Positions 6,549-9,728 of a DNA stretch of 9,728 bases are shown piece after piece; position 1 is the stretch's first letter, and each line of letters opens with the position of its first letter. Source of the stretch: Gemmatimonadales bacterium (GTDB lineage: Bacteria > Gemmatimonadota > Gemmatimonadetes > Gemmatimonadales > GWC2-71-9). Made by a program: the position numbers and the translations under genes. A model generated the notes under the pieces. It ran no database searches, was not told where the DNA came from, and saw only the letters and a program-made list of their open reading frames with translations. The stretch is from contig JAICEH010000065.1 in NCBI GenBank assembly GCA_025924275.1, positions 1-9,728 on the forward strand, in the 5' to 3' direction.

Positions 6549-6554
6549 AGGAGG
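6549..6554 (+). promoter_or_regulatory. strong Shine-Dalgarno of hsp20
   Basis: AGGAGG, 5 bases before the ATG at 6560. It overlaps the reading frame of an upstream ATG at 6536 and so decides for 6560. Confidence 0.85.
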
Positions 6555-6559
6555 ATCCG

Positions 6560-7003
6560 ATGAGACTCACCAAGGTGTCCCCCGTCCGCGCCCCCATCAA
6601 GGAGACGATCGACCGGCTGTTCGATCCCTTCCTGTCCGGTGGGCTGTGGAACGACCCGCTCGCGAGGGTGATGGAGCCGGCCTGGATTCCGGCCATCAAC
6701 TTCTCCGAGACCGAGAAGGAGTACCTCGTCCGCCTGGAGATCCCGGGCGTGCACAAGGAGAACCTCGACGTCAACCTCACGGGCGACGTCCTCACCCTGT
6801 CCGGCCATCGTGAGGTGACGAAGGAGATGCCGGGCGAGAACTTCCTCTACCAGGAGAGCGAGACCGGCAAGTTCACCCGGTCCATCCGTCTCCCGGCTCC
6901 GGTCACCGAGGCGAAGATCGAGGCCCTGTACGCCGATGGCGTGCTGACGGTGCGCCTGCCCAAGGCGGAGCCCGTCGTCAAGAACCGGATCGCGATCAAG
7001 TAG
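6560..7003 (+). CDS. hsp20: Hsp20 / alpha-crystallin small heat-shock protein
   Basis: 147 residues, a normal length for bacterial small heat-shock proteins. The N-terminal arm (1-42) includes IDRLFDPF. The alpha-crystallin domain runs about 43-137: IPAINFSETEKEYLVRLEIPGV, ENLDVNLTGDVLTLSGHRE, a loop with YQESETGKFTRSIRLP, and the conserved GVLTVRLPK at 127-135. The short C-terminal extension carries an I-x-I motif (IAI, 144-146), which normally docks onto a neighbouring dimer during oligomer assembly. The protein is an ATP-independent cytoplasmic holdase that keeps unfolding proteins soluble. The preceding 122-bp spacer shows no CIRCE element or clear heat-shock sigma-factor promoter. A strong hairpin lies 24 bp after the stop, so it is probably transcribed alone. 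Confidence 0.95.
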   Translation: MRLTKVSPVRAPIKETIDRLFDPFLSGGLWNDPLARVMEPAWIPAINFSETEKEYLVRLEIPGVHKENLDVNLTGDVLTLSGHREVTKEMPGENFLYQESETGKFTRSIRLPAPVTEAKIEALYADGVLTVRLPKAEPVVKNRIAIK

Positions 7004-7027
7004 CACGGTACGGCGGGAAGGCGGGAC

Positions 7028-7057
7028 GACGGGAGGGGCCCCGCCCCTCCCGTCTTT
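7028..7057 (+). terminator. 12-bp perfect hairpin after hsp20
   Basis: Bases 7028-7039 (GACGGGAGGGGC) pair perfectly with 7043-7054 around a CCC loop, followed by TTT (7055-7057) and a T/C-rich run. The stem is strong but the U-tract is weak, so it is an intrinsic-terminator candidate for hsp20 rather than a textbook one. Confidence 0.6.
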
Positions 7058-7106
7058 CCGTCTTCCCGTCTTTCCGTCTTCCCGTCTTTCCGTCTTCCCG
7101 TCTTCC
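7051..7106 (+). repeat. seven 8-bp tandem repeats, polypyrimidine
   Basis: CGTCTTTC and CGTCTTCC units follow each other seven times without a break: C3-T form at 7051, 7067 and 7083, and the TTCC form at 7059, 7075, 7091 and 7099. A degenerate eighth unit (CGTCTAAC) ends at 7114. The first unit overlaps the right arm of the hairpin. G-rich reverse-oriented relatives (CGGGAAGG, CGGGACGA) precede the hairpin at about 7014-7030. The tract ends only 8 bp before the next ATG, so it is the immediate upstream region of that gene. Confidence 0.85.
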
Positions 7107-7121
7107 CGTCTAACTTCCCCC

Positions 7122-7466
7122 ATGCTCCGCCGCCCTGCCCTGCGCCTCCTCGGCCTCCTCTCGCTCCTCGCCTTCGGCGGGGGAAGCGGGGGCCTGGCGC
7201 TGCTGGATGCCGGGCTGCACCACCAGGGCCGTTCGACCGGCCATCCGGCCGGGACCCACCTCGAGGAAGCCGGCGCAGCCGGGTGCCACGCCGAGCGCTG
7301 CGTCCTCGGCGTCTCCCAGGGAGTACTCACCCTCGGGCGTCCCGCCCCGGCGCTCCAGGCCGTCGCGCCGGCTCTCCAGGCCGCCCACCCCACCAGCACC
7401 GCCCGGCCGGCCCACCGGCTCGACGCGGCGGCCCGGCCGCGAGCCCCGCCGCATCACTCCGCCTGA
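7122..7466 (+). CDS. small exported Cys/His protein, probable metal-related
   Basis: 114 residues. An N-terminal signal peptide is clear: MLRRPALRLLGLLSLLAFGGG, a basic start followed by a hydrophobic core. The mature part begins with LLDAGLHHQ (His33, His34) and has His41, His46 and a GCHAERC motif (Cys55, His56, Cys60), then a Pro/Ala-rich tail with further histidines ending PPHHSA. I do not know a named family. The Cys/His cluster suggests metal binding or a disulfide in the periplasm. The third positions are almost all G or C, as in the confident genes here. There is no Shine-Dalgarno: the start follows a pyrimidine repeat. It lies 81 bp before the TonB-dependent receptor on the same strand, and a shared role in metal uptake is inferred from that pairing. 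Confidence 0.72.
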   Translation: MLRRPALRLLGLLSLLAFGGGSGGLALLDAGLHHQGRSTGHPAGTHLEEAGAAGCHAERCVLGVSQGVLTLGRPAPALQAVAPALQAAHPTSTARPAHRLDAAARPRAPPHHSA

Positions 7467-7467
7467 C

Positions 7468-7483
7468 GCCGCCCTCAGGCGGC
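7468..7483 (+). other. short perfect hairpin between small gene and receptor
   Basis: GCCGCC (7468-7473) and GGCGGC (7478-7483) close a CTCA loop two bases after the stop of the small Cys/His gene. No T-run follows, so it is weak evidence for termination or attenuation before the receptor. The rest of the 81-bp spacer shows only the receptor's ribosome-binding site. Confidence 0.35.
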
Positions 7484-7535
7484 CGCGTGATTCCGCCGGC
7501 GCCGCAGTTCCGCGGGCCGGCCATCCCGTTCTCGC

Positions 7536-7539
7536 GGAG
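7536..7539 (+). promoter_or_regulatory. ribosome-binding site of TonB receptor
   Basis: GGAG, 8 bases before the GTG at 7548. That GTG is the first possible start after the in-frame stop at 7488-7490, so together they fix the start. Confidence 0.6.
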
Positions 7540-7547
7540 TCCGTCTC

Positions 7548-9728
7548 GTGCTCACATCGCTGCTGCTCGCGGCCGCCGTCCTGGTGTGGCCGCCCGCCGG
7601 GATCCACGACGCCGGGGTAGTCACCGGCTGCGTCACCGACAGCACCGGGGCACCCATCCCCCTGGCGCGCGTGGCCCTGGTGGAGCTCAACCGCGCCACG
7701 CTCACCGACCCCACGGGCCACTTCACCTTCTCCGACGTGCCGAGCGGGACCTGGACGATCTCGTTCTCGATGATCGGCTATCGGCCGGTCGTGCGGCGGA
7801 TCACCGTCGGGAACGCCGAGGTGACGGCGAACGCCACCCTGTCACCCTCGGCCATCGAGTTGCCCACGCTGCAGGTCACCGCCTCGCCCGTGGCCACCAC
7901 CTCGCTCACCTCGCCGCAGCCCCTCGGGCTCCTGACCGAGGGCGACCTCCGGCTCGCGCCAGCGCAGAATCTCGGCCAGACGCTGGAGCACCTGCCCGGG
8001 CTCCGGAACCTGAGCACCGGGAACGGCATCGGGAAGCCGGTGATCCGCGGCCTCTCCTCCAACCGGGTGCTGGTGCTGGAGAACGGGTCGCGGGTCGAGA
8101 GCCAGCAATGGGGCGATGAGCACGGGCCCAACGTCGAGGCCGCGGATGCCGAGCGGGTCGAGGTGCTCCGCGGGCCGCAGAGCGTGCTCTACGGATCCGA
8201 CGCGCTGGGAGGCGTGGTCAACGTGATCACCAAGCCGGTGCCCGACGCGCTCGACCGCCCGGCGTTCGCCGACGCCACCGTGGCCGCGGGCTTCTCGACC
8301 AACGGAACGGCGCCGGAGGCCTCCCTCGGCGCCGAGGGCGCCAGCGGGCGGTTCGGCTGGCGGTTCGGCGCGTCGGGACGGACCAGCGACGACGTCAGGA
8401 CGCCGGGGGGCGACCTCGCCAACAGCGGCGCGGGGAACTACAACCTCCGGGGCGCCGCCGGCTGGCACGCGCGCTGGGGCACCCTCGCGGGCGACGTCGC
8501 CTGGCGCGACGAGAAGGTCGAGATCCACGAGGACCCCGCCGAGGAGCCGGGCGCCACGCCCTTCCAGCGCGTCGGCGACTTCCGCGCGCGGGGCACCCTC
8601 AACCTGGCCGCCGGCAGCTCGCGACTCGACCTGATCGGGGGCTGGCAGCAGAACCGGCGGCGGGAGTTCGAGGAAGCGGGCGCCGAGGACGTGGCGCTCG
8701 GCCTCACCAGCCGGACCGCCACGCTGGAGGCGCACCTGCACCATGCCCCGGTCGGTCCGGCGGTCGGCACCGTCGGCCTGAGCCTCACCCACACCGGGGT
8801 CACGACCTTCGGCCAGGAGCTGCTGGTGCCCGAGAGCCGGGACCTCGGGATCGGTGTCTTCGCCTTCGAGCAGGCCGAGGCGGGTCCGGTCATCTTCACG
8901 GCGGGCGCCCGGTTCGACGCGCGGGCGCTCGAGGTGGACGCGGAGCCCGGCCTGGGGAACGGCGACGACGAGCGTGACTGGACCGCCATCACCGGCAGCC
9001 TCGGCGCGCTCTGGCGCGTGGCCGAGCCGGTGGCCCTGGTGCTCAACCTCGGCCGCGGGTACCGCGCGCCGAGCGCCTTCGAGCTCTACGCCAACGGAGT
9101 GCACGAGGGCACCGTCCGGTTCGAGCGCGGCAACCCCGCGCTCGAGGAGGAGACCAGCCTCAACGCCGACCTGGCCCTTCGGGTGCAGACCGGCGCCCTG
9201 AACGCCGAGGCCGGCGTCTTCCACAACCGGGTGGACAATTACATCTACCCCGACCCCACGGGGCTCTTCGACCCGGAGTCGGGCTTCCAGGTCTACGACT
9301 ACGTGCAGGGCGACGCCCGGCTGGTGGGCGTCGAGGCGTCAATGGACGTCCACCCCTCGGCCTGGCTGCACCTGCGGGCCAGCGCCGACCATACCCGGGG
9401 GGACAACCTCGACACCGACCAGCCGCTCCCCTTCGTGGCGCCGTTCCGGGCGCAGCTCACGGCGCGCGCCGAGCTGGGGAGCCGTGGGAGCTTGCAGGAT
9501 TGGTACCTGTGGCTCGGGGGCGAGGCCAATGCGCGCCAGGAGCGGCTCGACCCCGAGGACGTCGCCCCTCCCGGCTACGCCCTGCTCAACGCGGGGCTCG
9601 GCTTCCGGATCGGCGGCGGCTCGCCGATCGAGGTGGACGTGATCGGGCGGAACCTGCTGGACCACTCGTACCGGAGTTTCCTCAGCCGCTACAAGCTCTA
9701 CGCGGACGATCCGGGGCGGAACGTGACG
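7548..9728 (+). CDS. TonB-dependent outer-membrane receptor, ZnuD-like, 3' end cut
   Basis: 727 residues are present and the frame is still open at the window edge; the ending GRNLLDHSYRSFLSRYKLYADDPGRNVT shows only the last beta strand is missing. A GTG start gives MLTSLLLAAAVLVWPP, a hydrophobic leader lacking the usual basic residues. Residues about 23-103 are a carboxypeptidase-regulatory-like domain (VVTGCVTDSTGAPIPLARVAL, DPTGHFTF, MIGYRP). A TonB-box-like stretch follows (ELPTLQVTA, 104-112). The plug domain (about 120-230) has PVIRGLSSNRVLVLENG, QQWGDEHGPN (186-195), VEVLRGPQSVLYGSDALGGVVNVIT. The rest is the 22-strand barrel, with YRAPSAFELYANGVHEGTVRFERGNPAL as the typical mid-barrel block. 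The plug and C-terminal signatures resemble ZnuD-type zinc/metal receptors, so metal uptake powered by TonB is likely; the substrate is inferred. Confidence 0.93.
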   Translation, partial: MLTSLLLAAAVLVWPPAGIHDAGVVTGCVTDSTGAPIPLARVALVELNRATLTDPTGHFTFSDVPSGTWTISFSMIGYRPVVRRITVGNAEVTANATLSPSAIELPTLQVTASPVATTSLTSPQPLGLLTEGDLRLAPAQNLGQTLEHLPGLRNLSTGNGIGKPVIRGLSSNRVLVLENGSRVESQQWGDEHGPNVEAADAERVEVLRGPQSVLYGSDALGGVVNVITKPVPDALDRPAFADATVAAGFSTNGTAPEASLGAEGASGRFGWRFGASGRTSDDVRTPGGDLANSGAGNYNLRGAAGWHARWGTLAGDVAWRDEKVEIHEDPAEEPGATPFQRVGDFRARGTLNLAAGSSRLDLIGGWQQNRRREFEEAGAEDVALGLTSRTATLEAHLHHAPVGPAVGTVGLSLTHTGVTTFGQELLVPESRDLGIGVFAFEQAEAGPVIFTAGARFDARALEVDAEPGLGNGDDERDWTAITGSLGALWRVAEPVALVLNLGRGYRAPSAFELYANGVHEGTVRFERGNPALEEETSLNADLALRVQTGALNAEAGVFHNRVDNYIYPDPTGLFDPESGFQVYDYVQGDARLVGVEASMDVHPSAWLHLRASADHTRGDNLDTDQPLPFVAPFRAQLTARAELGSRGSLQDWYLWLGGEANARQERLDPEDVAPPGYALLNAGLGFRIGGGSPIEVDVIGRNLLDHSYRSFLSRYKLYADDPGRNVT

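Noticed and set aside
6536..6559. Upstream ATG of hsp20
   Set aside because: No ribosome-binding site, and it adds residues not typical of the family; AGGAGG is placed for the ATG at 6560.
4761..6563. 600-codon plus-strand open frame opposite the synthetase
   Set aside because: Arg/His-rich antisense shadow; the synthetase motifs are all on the minus strand.
7842..9224. 460-codon minus-strand open frame opposite the TonB receptor
   Set aside because: The sense strand translates without interruption into plug and barrel sequence; the antisense frame shows no domain.
1..9728. tRNA, rRNA, CRISPR array, transposase or prophage genes
   Set aside because: None seen on either strand; the only repeats are the short tandem and inverted elements listed.

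Overview
The window is very GC-rich with strongly GC-biased third codon positions. It encodes a Gram-negative envelope: a TonB-dependent outer-membrane receptor with a carboxypeptidase-regulatory-like N-domain, several lipobox lipoproteins and a periplasmic SIMPL protein. This fits a high-GC bacterium with an outer membrane. Gemmatimonadota is my best guess, from gene style only. I see no phage, insertion sequence, CRISPR, tRNA or rRNA. Both ends cut through genes.

Left part (1-2735): the 3' end of a DUF4126 membrane protein (+) converges on a small unrecognised lipoprotein (-), and the two stop codons share one CTAG. A 212-bp divergent spacer leads to a secreted PhoD-like metallophosphatase (+). 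It ends at a 60-bp convergent spacer made almost wholly of an inverted array of GGAGCGG heptads.

Middle part (2736-6437, all -): in transcription order, a 709-residue ADP-forming acyl-CoA synthetase, a membrane-anchored SIMPL (DUF541) protein, an 89-residue LysM protein and an Ig-like lipoprotein. The last three are spaced by 13-25 bp, have good ribosome-binding sites and look like an envelope operon. The synthetase is separated from them by about 97 bp holding a second copy of the heptad inverted repeat, which also encodes the last residues of the synthetase.

Right part (6438-9728, +): a 122-bp divergent promoter region with three phased 11-bp repeats, an Hsp20 chaperone with a strong Shine-Dalgarno, then a hairpin followed by a seven-copy 8-bp tandem repeat. 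After these come a small exported Cys/His protein and a ZnuD-like TonB-dependent receptor, complete except for its last few residues. The last two look like a metal-handling pair.

The best leads are the small Cys/His protein beside the receptor, the family of G-rich/C-rich inverted tandem repeats that fills three spacers, and the phased repeats between the synthetase and hsp20.
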